Positions 26,758-36,024 are shown, numbered from the stretch's first letter. The stretch: DNA of 64,000 nucleotides from DASTCZ01 sp035308165 (GCA_035308165.1 DATGHC010000074.1:62001-126000); one strand, 5' to 3'. Notes: generated from the letters alone by a model not told the origin. Program-made: numbers and translations.

Positions 26758-27813
26758 TTACCGAAGCGGGCCAGCGCTGACCTGGCGAACCGCGGCCGCG
26801 GCTTGCAGCCGGATGTAATTGTTCGGGTCATGCTCGCTCAAGTCCCGGAGAACGCGTGCGACGCGGGGATCGCCGGCCGTGTTTCCGGATTCAAAAGTGG
26901 CGCGCAATTCGTTAACCGCCTCAATGCGCACGCCCGGATTCGAGTCATGCACCAACGCGTCGAGCAGCGCGTCGCGCACCGTCACATCCTGTTCAAATCC
27001 GTGCAGCGATTCGAGCGCTCTAAGCCGCACGCCGGGATTAGGGTCGTGCCGCGAGGCCTCGCACAACAACCGGCGCACGTCTGAGTCCGCCGTGCGCACG
27101 CGCAAAACTTCCACTGAATCTTGCCGGACATCGGAATCAAATCGCTGGCCGTTCTGAAGTATGAATGTCAGCACGCGTTTCACATCGGCGTCGTCCGGGC
27201 CCCCAGCAAGCACGACTGGTTTCATCGCACGCATCTGCACTTCAATGTTGGGTGTGCCCGTTCCGGCGTCGGGAACCATATAAATCCCGGAAACCGACAT
27301 GTTCTGCAACTCTTGATCGGGGATCCTTGGCGCAGCAGAGACCGTCATGTTGGGCACAAATCCGGCCGTTGCGGTGCCGTTGCTGGAAATTGTGGGAAGT
27401 GCCCTCCCCATTCCAAGGCCCAACAATACAAACAGCGCCGCTCCCATGGCGGGATGCAGCGTCAACTCCAACCGGCACCAACCGAAAAACTGCGCCAGCA
27501 ATCCTCGCGAGCCGAACCCCAGTCGCGCAGCCACCACATGATCGTTTGAATCATCCAGCGCTTCCGCCAATTCGCTGCGGCACTGCTCGAGCAATGCTCC
27601 CGCGGGATCGAGTCCATCTGCCGGTTGCGCCAGAGTCGCCAGCAACTGTCGCAATCGCAACTCGGCCGAAAGCGCCGCGGCGCATTCCAAGCAAGCGCCC
27701 ACGTGCCGCTCTACAATTTCACTCTCTTCCGGGCTGGCTTCTTCGCAGGCGTAAAGCGTCAGCAGCCGCGCAATTGCGGAACACTCGTGGACGCGCTTCA
27801 ATTCCGCGGTCAC
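26758..27813 (-). CDS. zf-HC2 anti-sigma factor with HEAT-like repeats
   Basis: 351 residues. The N-terminal zinc domain has His37-x3-Cys41-x2-Cys44 (ERHVGACLECAAAL) after YACEEASPEESEI. One membrane helix lies at about residue 120-137 (AMGAALFVLLGLGMGRAL). The extracytoplasmic C-terminal half carries about four HEAT-like repeats of 30-33 residues (SRHDPNPGVRLRALESLHGF, VHDSNPGVRIEAVNELRATF, SEHDPNNYIRLQAAAAVRQV). It overlaps the sigma gene stop as ATGA, so the pair is coupled. Likely role: hold the ECF sigma factor inactive and use the HEAT array as sensor. Confidence 0.88.
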   Translation of the reverse strand: MTAELKRVHECSAIARLLTLYACEEASPEESEIVERHVGACLECAAALSAELRLRQLLATLAQPADGLDPAGALLEQCRSELAEALDDSNDHVVAARLGFGSRGLLAQFFGWCRLELTLHPAMGAALFVLLGLGMGRALPTISSNGTATAGFVPNMTVSAAPRIPDQELQNMSVSGIYMVPDAGTGTPNIEVQMRAMKPVVLAGGPDDADVKRVLTFILQNGQRFDSDVRQDSVEVLRVRTADSDVRRLLCEASRHDPNPGVRLRALESLHGFEQDVTVRDALLDALVHDSNPGVRIEAVNELRATFESGNTAGDPRVARVLRDLSEHDPNNYIRLQAAAAVRQVSAGPLR

Positions 27814-28571
27814 AGCAGCCCCTCCAATTGCACGCGCAGCTTCCTCGTTGCGCGGAATAATGAATTCTTCACGGTCTCTTCGGTGGTCCCCAGCAGCTCG
27901 CCGATCGCGCGAAGCTTCAATCCCTGGTGATGCTTCATCTCAAATATCACGCGCTCGCGCGGAGAGAGCCTGCCCATCGCCGCTGCAATCTTCTTCCCAA
28001 TTTCGCGCCCCATCACGTGCCGCTCAGGATCCGCGCCGGGCCGCGATTCGCGTTGACGTTCAAAGAAATCCTGCGGCACATCGCCTTCTCCGGGCAATTC
28101 TGGAGCCTGGTCTTCGGGGCGGCTGTTTCTGCGGCGCATCTGGTCCAGACAAACGTTGGTGACGATGCGGTAGAGCCAGGTATAAAAACTGCATTCAAAT
28201 CGGAACCGGTGGAGATTTTTGTAGGCCTTCAGGAACGCTTCCTGGTAAACATCGCGGGCGTCTTCGGTGCGGCGCGTTAAATTCAGGGCCAACCGTAACA
28301 CGTCGCGGTCATATCGGTGGACCAATTCCTCAAACGCGGCATGGTTCCCCGATTGGGCGCGCTCCACCAGCGCCTTTTCGTCGAGGCGTGCGCTGAGCCG
28401 ACCTGCGCGCTCTTCGGCACCGCTTGCGATACGGTCCCCCGGCAACGCGATAGCTAGTCCAGTGAGCGGCATCCCACTTAGTATAGACGCTGCGAGAAGG
28501 GAAATGTGAGCATCCGAAGTTCGCGCTGGACAAATGTGGGATGCGGCCTGTTCCGGAAGAGAGGTCTGCAT
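27810..28571 (-). CDS. ECF-type RNA polymerase sigma factor (RpoE-like)
   Basis: 253 residues as drawn. Sigma region 2: ALVERAQSGNHAAFEELVHR, EDARDVYQEAFLKAYKNLH and FYTWLYRIVTNVCLDQMRRR; region 4: AMGRLSPRERVIFEMKHHQG with helix-turn-helix LRAIGELLGTTEETVKNSLF. The first 60 residues are not conserved sigma sequence, and an in-frame ATG at 28472 (MPLTGLAIALPGD) is the more likely start. It is the first gene of the minus-strand module and overlaps its anti-sigma gene by four bases. Confidence 0.92.
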   Translation of the reverse strand: MQTSLPEQAASHICPARTSDAHISLLAASILSGMPLTGLAIALPGDRIASGAEERAGRLSARLDEKALVERAQSGNHAAFEELVHRYDRDVLRLALNLTRRTEDARDVYQEAFLKAYKNLHRFRFECSFYTWLYRIVTNVCLDQMRRRNSRPEDQAPELPGEGDVPQDFFERQRESRPGADPERHVMGREIGKKIAAAMGRLSPRERVIFEMKHHQGLKLRAIGELLGTTEETVKNSLFRATRKLRVQLEGLL

Positions 28572-28592
28572 AACTATAGGTATATCAATGAC

Positions 28593-29225
28593 TTACATCC
28601 CACCGCCGGGATTGCCTGCCCCCAATTTGCTCTTCGACTCTCGATAAAAACTCAGCGTTGAATCTCCCTGCTTCAAGATGCGAGTCCTCCGGAATCTTGC
28701 AATCGTTTCGGGTAAGGCAACGCGAGTTGAGTGTTCGATTACTATCGTGGAATTTTCCGCCAACAATTTGCCGGCTGATTCTGGGGCAGTCGCGCGCTCC
28801 AGAGCTTTCACGCACATACCCACCTCGGCGTAGGGGGGATCGGCGAACAGAAAATCTACGCGCACATTTTGGCTTGCCAACCGCAGCAATCCTTTGCCCG
28901 CGTTGGTCGTCAGGATTTCCGTCTCGTCGGTTCCATCGCTCATCGAAGTTCCCGGTTCGATACCGAGTGACTTCAAATTGGCGAAAATCAATCCGGCAGT
29001 TTGGGGATGTTTTTCAATAAAGATCACTCGCTGCGCGCCACGGCTGAGCGCCTCAATCCCCACAGCCCCGGTGCCCGCAAAGCAATCCACAAACACTGAG
29101 CCTTCCACATTCGCGCCCAAAACATTGAAAAGCGTTTCGCGTAAGCGGTCGCTGGTCGGCCGCAAATCCAGATTGCCCACCGATTTCAAATGGCGACTGC
29201 GGAATTTTCCCGCGACGATTCGCAT
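28593..29225 (-). CDS. rsmD: 16S rRNA (guanine966-N2)-methyltransferase
   Basis: 210 residues. Methylates guanine 966 of 16S rRNA using SAM. Diagnostic motifs: MRIVAGKFRSRHL, RPTSDRLRETLFNVL, the SAM-binding DCFAGTGAVGIEALSRGAQ and the catalytic DFLFADPPYAEV. Length fits the family (about 190-200) plus a short tail. It follows recG by nine bases, a common pairing, and is the last gene of this short operon. Confidence 0.95.
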   Translation of the reverse strand: MRIVAGKFRSRHLKSVGNLDLRPTSDRLRETLFNVLGANVEGSVFVDCFAGTGAVGIEALSRGAQRVIFIEKHPQTAGLIFANLKSLGIEPGTSMSDGTDETEILTTNAGKGLLRLASQNVRVDFLFADPPYAEVGMCVKALERATAPESAGKLLAENSTIVIEHSTRVALPETIARFRRTRILKQGDSTLSFYRESKSKLGAGNPGGGM

Positions 29226-29234
29226 GGGTCTCCG

Positions 29235-31334
29235 TCACCCCACGTGCGCGAGCTGATATCTGCGCCGCCACACCGGGCCAAGATCTCCAAGCAATTGTTC
29301 AAGTTCCTGCTGCGCCACCGGATTGTCCACCATCGCAAAAGCTTCGAGTCGCGCCAACTCCAGTATCTGCCTATCGCGGAGCGGATTGGCGATGTGGAAC
29401 CCCAGCAGACCATGTTGCCGCGTGCCGAAGAATTCTCCCGGCCCGCGCAATTTCAAATCCACTTCGGCAATCTCAAATCCATTCGATGTCCGCGCCATGG
29501 TCTCCAGCCGTTCGCGTCCTTCGCCCGTGAAATTCTGGGGCGCCACCAGAATGCAAACAGATTTCTCGCTCCCGCGCCCAATGCGACCGCGAAGCTGGTG
29601 TAACTGCGCCAAGCCAAAACGATCCGCGTGCTCGATGACCATCACCGTGGCATTGGCCACGTCCACACCCACTTCAATCACGGTGGTGGAAACCAATATC
29701 TGAATCTGCCCGCGCCGGAATTTTTCCATCACCGCTTCCTTTTCTTCACTACGCATCCGCCCGTGGAGCAACGCGACTTTCAGCGTCGGGAAGACTTCGT
29801 GCGACAACCTCTCGTATTCGGTGATTGCCGCCTTTAGCTCCGCCTTCGATTCTTCAATCACGGGATATACGACGTAAGCCTGCCGCCCGTGCGCGATCTC
29901 TTTCCGAATCGTCTCCCACACTCCCGGCATCTTCGCCTCGACTACAAGCCGTGTCTCAATAGGAGTACGTCCCGGCGGCATCTCGTCAATCACCGACGTA
30001 TCCAAATCTCCAAACAGCGTCAGCGCCAGCGTCCGCGGAATGGGCGTCGCCGTCATCACCAGCACATCGGGCATTTTCCCTTTGTCCATAAGCTGTTTCC
30101 GCTGCATCACGCCGAAGCGGTGCTGTTCATCCACAATCACCAGCCCCAGCCGCTTAAAATCAACTCCCTCCTCAATCAGTGCGTGCGTACCGGTCACAAA
30201 CTGGGCTTCTCCCGACCGGATGCGCGCGAGCGCCGCGCGTTTCTCAGCGGTCTTCAACCCGCTTACCAGCAATTCCACAACGTAGCGGTTCTTCTGGAAT
30301 ATCCTCCGCGCCGAGAGAAAATGCTGCACCGCGAGGATTTCCGTCGGTGCCATCAGCGCCACTTGATACCCATTTTCGATCGCAATCGCCGCGGCTTCCA
30401 GCGCCACAATCGTTTTCCCGCTGCCCACATCCCCCTCGAGCAAGCGGTTCATCGGCGCGGGCTTCTCCAGGTCGGCCGCAATTTCGCCCAGCACGCGCTT
30501 CTGCGCCTCTGTCGGCTTGAATGGCAGGATGCGCTTCACCGCCTCCCGAACGGCCGGCTCGCGCACGCGGAACGCAATCCCCGGTTTCTGGCGCAAATTC
30601 TTCCGCCGCATTGCCAGGCTCAGCTCGTAGAAAAAGAACTCCTCAAATATCAACCGCAGGTGCGCTGCGGAGCGGAAGGAATTGAGTTTTTCGATGCTTT
30701 CGGTCTGCGGCGGGAAATGGACGTAGAGCAGCGCCTCGCGCCGCGTGGGAAATTGATTTCGCCTGCGAATATCCTCGGGAATCCGGTCAGGCATGTCCGG
30801 CGGCAGCGCCGCGAGCGCCTGATGAACCACGCGCCGCAACATCCGCGAACTCAGTGTGCCGATCGCTTCATAAATCGGAACGATTCGCCCGACTTCTGTG
30901 GAATCCCCCGGCTCCGGCCCCAGCGTTTCCACCTGCGGATTGATCATCTCCATTCGCACCGGACGGAGCGGATCGTAGTCTACTTTGCCATGCAAAATAA
31001 GCTCCTGCCCGACCTTGAACCGTCCCTCCAGATATCCGCTGTGAAAAAAACGGCAGTGCAGCCGGCCCGTACCGTCACCCACGATCAAGTAATAGACACT
31101 GTTGCGCGACCGCCTGTAGCGCAACGTTTGTCCCTCCACTACCGCCACGCGCAGCGTATACGTCTGCCCCGCAATCAATTCTTTAATCGTAGAAAAGTGT
31201 GTCCGGTCTTCGTAGCGAAACGGCAGGTAGCCAATCAAATCCTCTACGGTAGTAATCCCCCGCTTGGCCAGCGCTTCCGCGCGCTGGGGCCCCACGCCCT
31301 TCAGGAATTTCACTTCATCGCCAAGCGAAATCAT
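29235..31334 (-). CDS. recG: ATP-dependent DNA helicase RecG
   Basis: 699 residues. Remodels stalled replication forks and branched DNA. An N-terminal wedge/OB region (YTLRVAVVEGQTLRYRRSRN) precedes a superfamily 2 helicase core with Walker A LLEGDVGSGKTIVALEAA, DEQHRFGVMQR, motif III MTATPIPRTLAL, and motif VI QLRGRIGRG. Length is within the usual 680-700. The first residues (LGDEVKFLKGVGPQRAEALA) contain the helix-hairpin-helix typical of RecG. Same strand as rsmD, which it precedes. Confidence 0.96.
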   Translation of the reverse strand: MISLGDEVKFLKGVGPQRAEALAKRGITTVEDLIGYLPFRYEDRTHFSTIKELIAGQTYTLRVAVVEGQTLRYRRSRNSVYYLIVGDGTGRLHCRFFHSGYLEGRFKVGQELILHGKVDYDPLRPVRMEMINPQVETLGPEPGDSTEVGRIVPIYEAIGTLSSRMLRRVVHQALAALPPDMPDRIPEDIRRRNQFPTRREALLYVHFPPQTESIEKLNSFRSAAHLRLIFEEFFFYELSLAMRRKNLRQKPGIAFRVREPAVREAVKRILPFKPTEAQKRVLGEIAADLEKPAPMNRLLEGDVGSGKTIVALEAAAIAIENGYQVALMAPTEILAVQHFLSARRIFQKNRYVVELLVSGLKTAEKRAALARIRSGEAQFVTGTHALIEEGVDFKRLGLVIVDEQHRFGVMQRKQLMDKGKMPDVLVMTATPIPRTLALTLFGDLDTSVIDEMPPGRTPIETRLVVEAKMPGVWETIRKEIAHGRQAYVVYPVIEESKAELKAAITEYERLSHEVFPTLKVALLHGRMRSEEKEAVMEKFRRGQIQILVSTTVIEVGVDVANATVMVIEHADRFGLAQLHQLRGRIGRGSEKSVCILVAPQNFTGEGRERLETMARTSNGFEIAEVDLKLRGPGEFFGTRQHGLLGFHIANPLRDRQILELARLEAFAMVDNPVAQQELEQLLGDLGPVWRRRYQLAHVG

Positions 31335-31524
31335 GCGCCCCTTTTATATCATCCTCCTTGGAGCGCCGGGTCCGGCGCGGACAGTCCTCCTTCGTTTCCA
31401 CTCATTTTTTCATTGAACGGGCCTATTGCACCCACGCCTACTCTGCCTCATACATTGCTTGCGCCCGCCGCGCGGCTCTGGCTAGATAGAAAACAGCGTG
31501 CACACGCGCGCCTCGGAGGAATCG

Positions 31525-34500
31525 TTGTCAGAATCGCCTGCCCAGTCTACCCGCAGCCCTCGCCTCGAGCGCCTGAGCGGGAAGGATCTCCGCGTTCTGC
31601 TCGTCTGGATTCTGGTTGGGTTTTTGGGCGCAGGCGTGGCCTGGCGATATTTCTTCCAGGCCTTCCCCGAAGCCTCCGTTAACTTCCAAATTTCGCGCGA
31701 CGAAGCCTTGAGCCGCGCGCGTCAATTCACTTCCAATCAGGGAGTATCGCTTCAGGGATACATGTCCACGATCGTTTTCAGCGTGGACGATAACACCAAG
31801 ACTTACCTCGAGCGAACGGTAGGTCTCGAACGCGCCAACGAATTGATGTCCCACGGAATAAATGCCTGGCATTGGGATATCCGCTTCTTCCGTCCTCAAC
31901 AAAAGGAAGAGTTCAGCGCGCAAGTCAGCCCCGAGGGCCAAATCGTCGGCTATCAACACGTCATTGAGGAAGCCCGTCCTGGCGCACATCTCGAACGAGA
32001 CGCCGCCCGCAATATTGCGGAGCAATTCCTCCACGATCAATACCGGCCCGATCTCACCAGCTATGATTTTCTTCCGGAAGAGGCCAACTCGTCCGAACGG
32101 CCCAATCGCCGAGACTGGAGTTTCACCTGGCAGCTTCGCGGCTTCCGTGCTTCTGACGGCCCGGACGCCGCGCCATATCGTCTGCGCGTCTCTTTGCAAG
32201 GAGATCAAGTCGGTGGCGCCAATGAATTCCTGAAAATCCCCGACGCGTGGATTCGTGACTACGGTCGCATGCGTTCAGCCAACGATTTCCTTACACAGGT
32301 TGCCGTGCTTCCCTACTTGGCTCTCATCGGCGCAGCTTTCTGGTTTATCTACGAGCTGAGCCGCCGCAATCAACTCCGCTGGGGGGTCGCCGTCAAACTC
32401 GGCCTGTTCTTCACGGTACTGTGGCTCGCGCTGTCCATGAACGACTGGTCCTCTACTCGCGCCGCATACGAGACCGACGCTTCCTATTCCGCATTCGTAT
32501 ATGAACAGATTGCCGTGGCCATCGGCCTGGCCATTCTGCAGGCCATCCTGGTCACCATTGCATTTGCGCCCGGCGAACCGCTTTACCGCGAGAGCCAGCC
32601 GCTGCGCCTGAAATTAATTACGGTTCTCAAGCTGCCCGCGGTGCGCTCCAAGGAATTCTTCAATTCTTGCGTCATCGGTCTTTCCTTCGCCGCTGCGCAC
32701 ATAGGGTACGTAGTAGTGTTTTATCTCGTGGGGAGACACTTTGGGGTTTGGGCGCCCCAAGACATCAATTTCGACCCCTCCACAAGTTCACCGCTGCCCT
32801 GGCTGGGGGCACTGACCATTGGCCTTTACGCCGCGGCGAGTGAAGAGTTTCTCTTCCGCATGTTTGCCATTCCATTTTTCAAGCGAATTACTAAATCCAG
32901 AATCATTGCCGTCATACTTCCCGCCTTCATGTGGAGTTTCCTGCACTCCAACTATCCGCAGGAACCTCCCTACATTCGCGGAATCGAGATTGGTCTGATC
33001 GGCATTGTGGCCGGCCTGGTCATGCTGCGCTGGGGAATCCTGACCACGCTCATCTGGCATTACACCGTGGACGCCACGCTCGGCAGCCTGTTGCTCATGC
33101 GATCGGCAAACCCCTATCTGCGGATTTCCGGCGCGGTCGTCTCTGCGGCGGCCGCAATCCCGCTGCTGTATTGCGCGGTGATGTATTGGAAGCGCGGGGG
33201 CTTCGAGGCGCGCGAGGATTTGCTAAATCGCGCGGAACCGCTGACCAAATCCGCAACGGAAAGCGTATCAGCTGACGCGAGTTCGTCCGCGGCACAGGTC
33301 GCGGTTTCCCGTTCGGGCTTCTATGAGGCCATGCCCTCCCGCGCGATGTGGACGCTGATTCTTTGCGGCGTTTTGGGAGCAGCGCTGGTTGCCACCACCC
33401 ATTCCAGAGCCATCGGCGATTTCCTGCGCGTGTCCATGGACGCCCGGCAGGTCGCTGCCAAAGCGGACGATGAATTGCGATCCCATCATGTGGACGTTTC
33501 GCGCTTTCACCGCGCCGTAATTTTCATAACCAATTACGATCCGCTGGCCAACGAATTCCTCAGGCGCAAGGTAGGAATCGAAGGAACCAACGAAATCTAT
33601 GAACATCAAGTGCCCGGCGCTTTCTGGCGTGTCCGATATTTCCGCGATTCGGAAAAGGAAGAGTACGCCGTGCTTTTCCGCGCCGATGGTGAGTTGCATT
33701 CCGTCTGGCACACGCTTGAGGAAAATGCCCCGGGCCCAACCCTGACCAAAGAGGAAGCTCTGGCGCGCGCCGAAGCCTGGCTCCGCGAAAATAAGCATAT
33801 GGATCTGGCCGCTTGGCGGCTGGTAGATTCAAAGTCGGATGCCCGCCCAAAACGCACCGATCACCTTTTTGGATGGGACCGGATCGTGCCTCTTGCGGGC
33901 GGCCCGAATCCGCAGGACGCCGCCCTCGCGCACGTCGAGCTGCGCATTCAGGGCGATGAACCGTCAACCTACAGGATTTACGTCAAATTGCCAGAGGAGT
34001 GGATTCGCCGGCAGCAACAGCAAACTCTCCCGAAAATCATCCAGTTGACCTTGTATTGGGTTCTGGCTGGCACGCTGGCCGTCACCATGCTCGTCATTTA
34101 TTTCCGGAATTTGAAGTCGCACGCCGCCGCCTCGATTCCCTGGAGAACGCTCGCAGGCTGGGCGCTTTGGGGCTTGGCAGCCGTCGTCGTGGCCCAAGTC
34201 ACAAACCTCCCCTTTTCTTTTCATGCCTACGTGACGCAGGTACCGCTCAAGATTTTTTACGCCACGTTGGGGATAGGTTTCGTGCTGGCCGCGGTGGTGG
34301 TCTTTACTTGCATCGCGTTCCTCTTCGGTCTGGCGTGGTTCTTCTGGGCGCAAGCCGGTCAGGAGAATCACCTTCCCCGCTGGCTGGGAATGCCCGCAAG
34401 CTACTATCGCGACGCTTTGTTGGTCGCGATCGCCGGGACCGCGGCGGTTGCCGGTTTTGAGAGATTAGCTTCGCTGCTCACGCAAATCTGGCCAACATTG

Positions 34501-34998
34501 CATGAAAGCACGGGGGTTGCGGTTTCTTCAGGATTCGACTCGCTCTCCCCGGCCATGCAGGCCATCGCCAGCTCCATCTATGACTCGCTGATTTTTTACG
34601 TGGCGGCCATCGCTGCTTTCTCCGGATTCGTTGCCGTGCGCATGAAAGGTGTGTGGTTGCGCGCGCTTCTGGTAGTCGTGGCGGCGGTTGCCTTGATCAA
34701 TGGCTGGGGCAGCGCGGGTGATTTCACGCAACAATTTCTGATTGAATTCGCGGCTATTACGCTGGTTTGGTGGGGTGTTTCAACGATCGTTCGTTTTAAT
34801 CTGCTCGGTTATTTTCTGCTCGGGGCCAGCTTGATGTTGTTTAACGAGGGGACTTTGCTGCTGCGGCAGCCGAATGCCTACCTGCATCACAATGGGATCA
34901 TCGTCCTTAGCGCGCTCGTGATGCTGTTGTTGTGGCCGGTAATAACATGGCACCGGTCTTCCACCGCCAGCGCGCCAACCCCGAACCATCAACTTTAG
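31525..34998 (+). CDS. Membrane protein with CPBP intramembrane protease domain and duplicated extracytoplasmic domain
   Basis: 1157 residues from TTG 31525, which follows GGAGGA by four bases. Layout: membrane helix (about residue 25-43), extracytoplasmic domain A (EALSRARQFTSNQG...YLERTVGLERANELM), several helices, a CPBP (Abi) domain with SEEFLFRM, FLHSN and WHYTVD (the conserved E-E-x3-R, H and H-x3-N/D positions), then a helix, a second domain B (FHRAVIFITNYDPLANEFL...VGIEGTNEIYE, similar to A) and about eight more helices lacking CPBP motifs. CPBP enzymes cleave prenylated or membrane peptides; the substrate here is unknown. It lies alone between recG (divergent) and the HIT gene (convergent). 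Confidence 0.88.
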   Translation: MSESPAQSTRSPRLERLSGKDLRVLLVWILVGFLGAGVAWRYFFQAFPEASVNFQISRDEALSRARQFTSNQGVSLQGYMSTIVFSVDDNTKTYLERTVGLERANELMSHGINAWHWDIRFFRPQQKEEFSAQVSPEGQIVGYQHVIEEARPGAHLERDAARNIAEQFLHDQYRPDLTSYDFLPEEANSSERPNRRDWSFTWQLRGFRASDGPDAAPYRLRVSLQGDQVGGANEFLKIPDAWIRDYGRMRSANDFLTQVAVLPYLALIGAAFWFIYELSRRNQLRWGVAVKLGLFFTVLWLALSMNDWSSTRAAYETDASYSAFVYEQIAVAIGLAILQAILVTIAFAPGEPLYRESQPLRLKLITVLKLPAVRSKEFFNSCVIGLSFAAAHIGYVVVFYLVGRHFGVWAPQDINFDPSTSSPLPWLGALTIGLYAAASEEFLFRMFAIPFFKRITKSRIIAVILPAFMWSFLHSNYPQEPPYIRGIEIGLIGIVAGLVMLRWGILTTLIWHYTVDATLGSLLLMRSANPYLRISGAVVSAAAAIPLLYCAVMYWKRGGFEAREDLLNRAEPLTKSATESVSADASSSAAQVAVSRSGFYEAMPSRAMWTLILCGVLGAALVATTHSRAIGDFLRVSMDARQVAAKADDELRSHHVDVSRFHRAVIFITNYDPLANEFLRRKVGIEGTNEIYEHQVPGAFWRVRYFRDSEKEEYAVLFRADGELHSVWHTLEENAPGPTLTKEEALARAEAWLRENKHMDLAAWRLVDSKSDARPKRTDHLFGWDRIVPLAGGPNPQDAALAHVELRIQGDEPSTYRIYVKLPEEWIRRQQQQTLPKIIQLTLYWVLAGTLAVTMLVIYFRNLKSHAAASIPWRTLAGWALWGLAAVVVAQVTNLPFSFHAYVTQVPLKIFYATLGIGFVLAAVVVFTCIAFLFGLAWFFWAQAGQENHLPRWLGMPASYYRDALLVAIAGTAAVAGFERLASLLTQIWPTLHESTGVAVSSGFDSLSPAMQAIASSIYDSLIFYVAAIAAFSGFVAVRMKGVWLRALLVVVAAVALINGWGSAGDFTQQFLIEFAAITLVWWGVSTIVRFNLLGYFLLGASLMLFNEGTLLLRQPNAYLHHNGIIVLSALVMLLLWPVITWHRSSTASAPTPNHQL

Positions 34999-35020
34999 AT
35001 CCTGCTTCTACCAAACGCAT

Positions 35021-35503
35021 TCACTTTGCGCCCAAAGCCTCCTTCAATTTCTGGTAAGTCGTCTCCAAATCCTCCGGCTCCATCCGTGTTTCACAGACTG
35101 TGGTCATGAAATTCGCATCGCCGATCCATCGTGGCAGCAGATGCATATGCACGTGGTCTGTAATTCCCGCCCCCGCGCAATGCCCCAGGTTCATCCCCAG
35201 GTTGAATCCGCCCGGCTTATACACGGAAGCGAGCGCGCCCTGCACCCGCTGAGTGATGGTCATCATTTCGGCCAGCGTTTCTGGAGGGACGGCCCCAAGA
35301 TCTCCGCCATGCTTATAGGGCACGATCATCACATGGCCCGATGTGTATGGGAACGCATTGAGAATAACGAAGTTCAGTTCGCCGCGAAGAACAATGTGCG
35401 CCTTTTCATCCCCTATTTTCAGTGCTTCGCAAAAAATGCAGCGATCGTCCTTGCCGGCGCTGGCAATGTATTTGTAGCGCCAGGGCGTCCAGAGAAAGTC
35501 CAT
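35021..35503 (-). CDS. HIT-family nucleotide phosphorylase/hydrolase
   Basis: 160 residues. Histidine triad HVHMHLLPRW near residue 120 carries the nucleophilic histidine. The N-terminus (LWTPWRYKYI) and CIFCEAL, with NAFPYTSGHVMIVPYKH, match the AP4A phosphorylase / HIT hydrolase branch that acts on dinucleoside polyphosphates or nucleotide phosphoramidates. Cys pairs CIFC and H residues could bind zinc as in GalT-like relatives. It lies nine bases downstream of the HU gene on the minus strand and is probably co-transcribed. Confidence 0.9.
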   Translation of the reverse strand: MDFLWTPWRYKYIASAGKDDRCIFCEALKIGDEKAHIVLRGELNFVILNAFPYTSGHVMIVPYKHGGDLGAVPPETLAEMMTITQRVQGALASVYKPGGFNLGMNLGHCAGAGITDHVHMHLLPRWIGDANFMTTVCETRMEPEDLETTYQKLKEALGAK

Positions 35504-35512
35504 CGGCGGGGA

Positions 35513-35872
35513 TCAGCTCTGCGGGGAATTTCCAGCGGGCGCGGCGGACGAAGTTTGCGCGCCGGGTTTGGCCCCGCCGTCGTTAACGAAATCCTTCAGT
35601 TCCTTGCTGGGCTTAAAAAATGGAATTCGCTTGGGAGGCACTTCCACTTTCGCTCCGGTCTTTGGGTTGCGTCCGACCCTTCCGCGGCGTTGCCGCGTTC
35701 GGAAGCTTCCAAATCCCCGGATTTCGATTTTGTCGCCGCCCTGTAGCGCCTGAATCACGCTGTCGAAAATTGTCTCGACAATGATTTCGGCTTCCTTGCG
35801 AGGAAGTGCGGCGGTCTTGATCACCTCTTCTACGAGATCCGCCTTCGTTATGGTTGCTTCAGTTATCGACAT
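35513..35872 (-). CDS. HU/IHF-family DNA-binding protein
   Basis: 119 residues from ATG 35872 (MSITEATITKADLVEEVIKT), with GGAG ten bases upstream; a longer frame to 35941 adds non-conserved residues. Family core: KADLVEEVIKTAALPRKEAEII, IEIRGFGSFRTRQRRGRVGR, NPKTGAKVEVPPKRIPFFKP. It bends DNA and shapes the nucleoid. An unusual low-complexity tail of about 25 residues (GGAKPGAQTSSAAPAGNSPQ) follows the normal end. The rpsA gene lies upstream and the HIT gene downstream. Confidence 0.92.
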   Translation of the reverse strand: MSITEATITKADLVEEVIKTAALPRKEAEIIVETIFDSVIQALQGGDKIEIRGFGSFRTRQRRGRVGRNPKTGAKVEVPPKRIPFFKPSKELKDFVNDGGAKPGAQTSSAAPAGNSPQS

Positions 35873-36024
35873 TGAGATTTCGCTCCGCAAAAAACTCCCG
35901 CTGGAAATGGCGTGCGGTACGCCACGGCCTCTGCCGGGCATTCCTGCGCTGTTTCCATATCATCAAATGGCTCTGGAAGGAAACTTTTTCTGAATGGACG
36001 GGGAGGACGTCCGGCCATTCCCCC

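Noticed and set aside
29889..31682. Plus-strand open frame of 597 codons
   Set aside because: It runs antisense to recG and into the start of the CPBP gene; its residues (many His, Arg, Gln) look like reversed GC-rich coding.
35992..36020. Hairpin after rpsA as terminator
   Set aside because: The gaatgg/ccattc stem is only six bases and no T-run follows on the minus strand.
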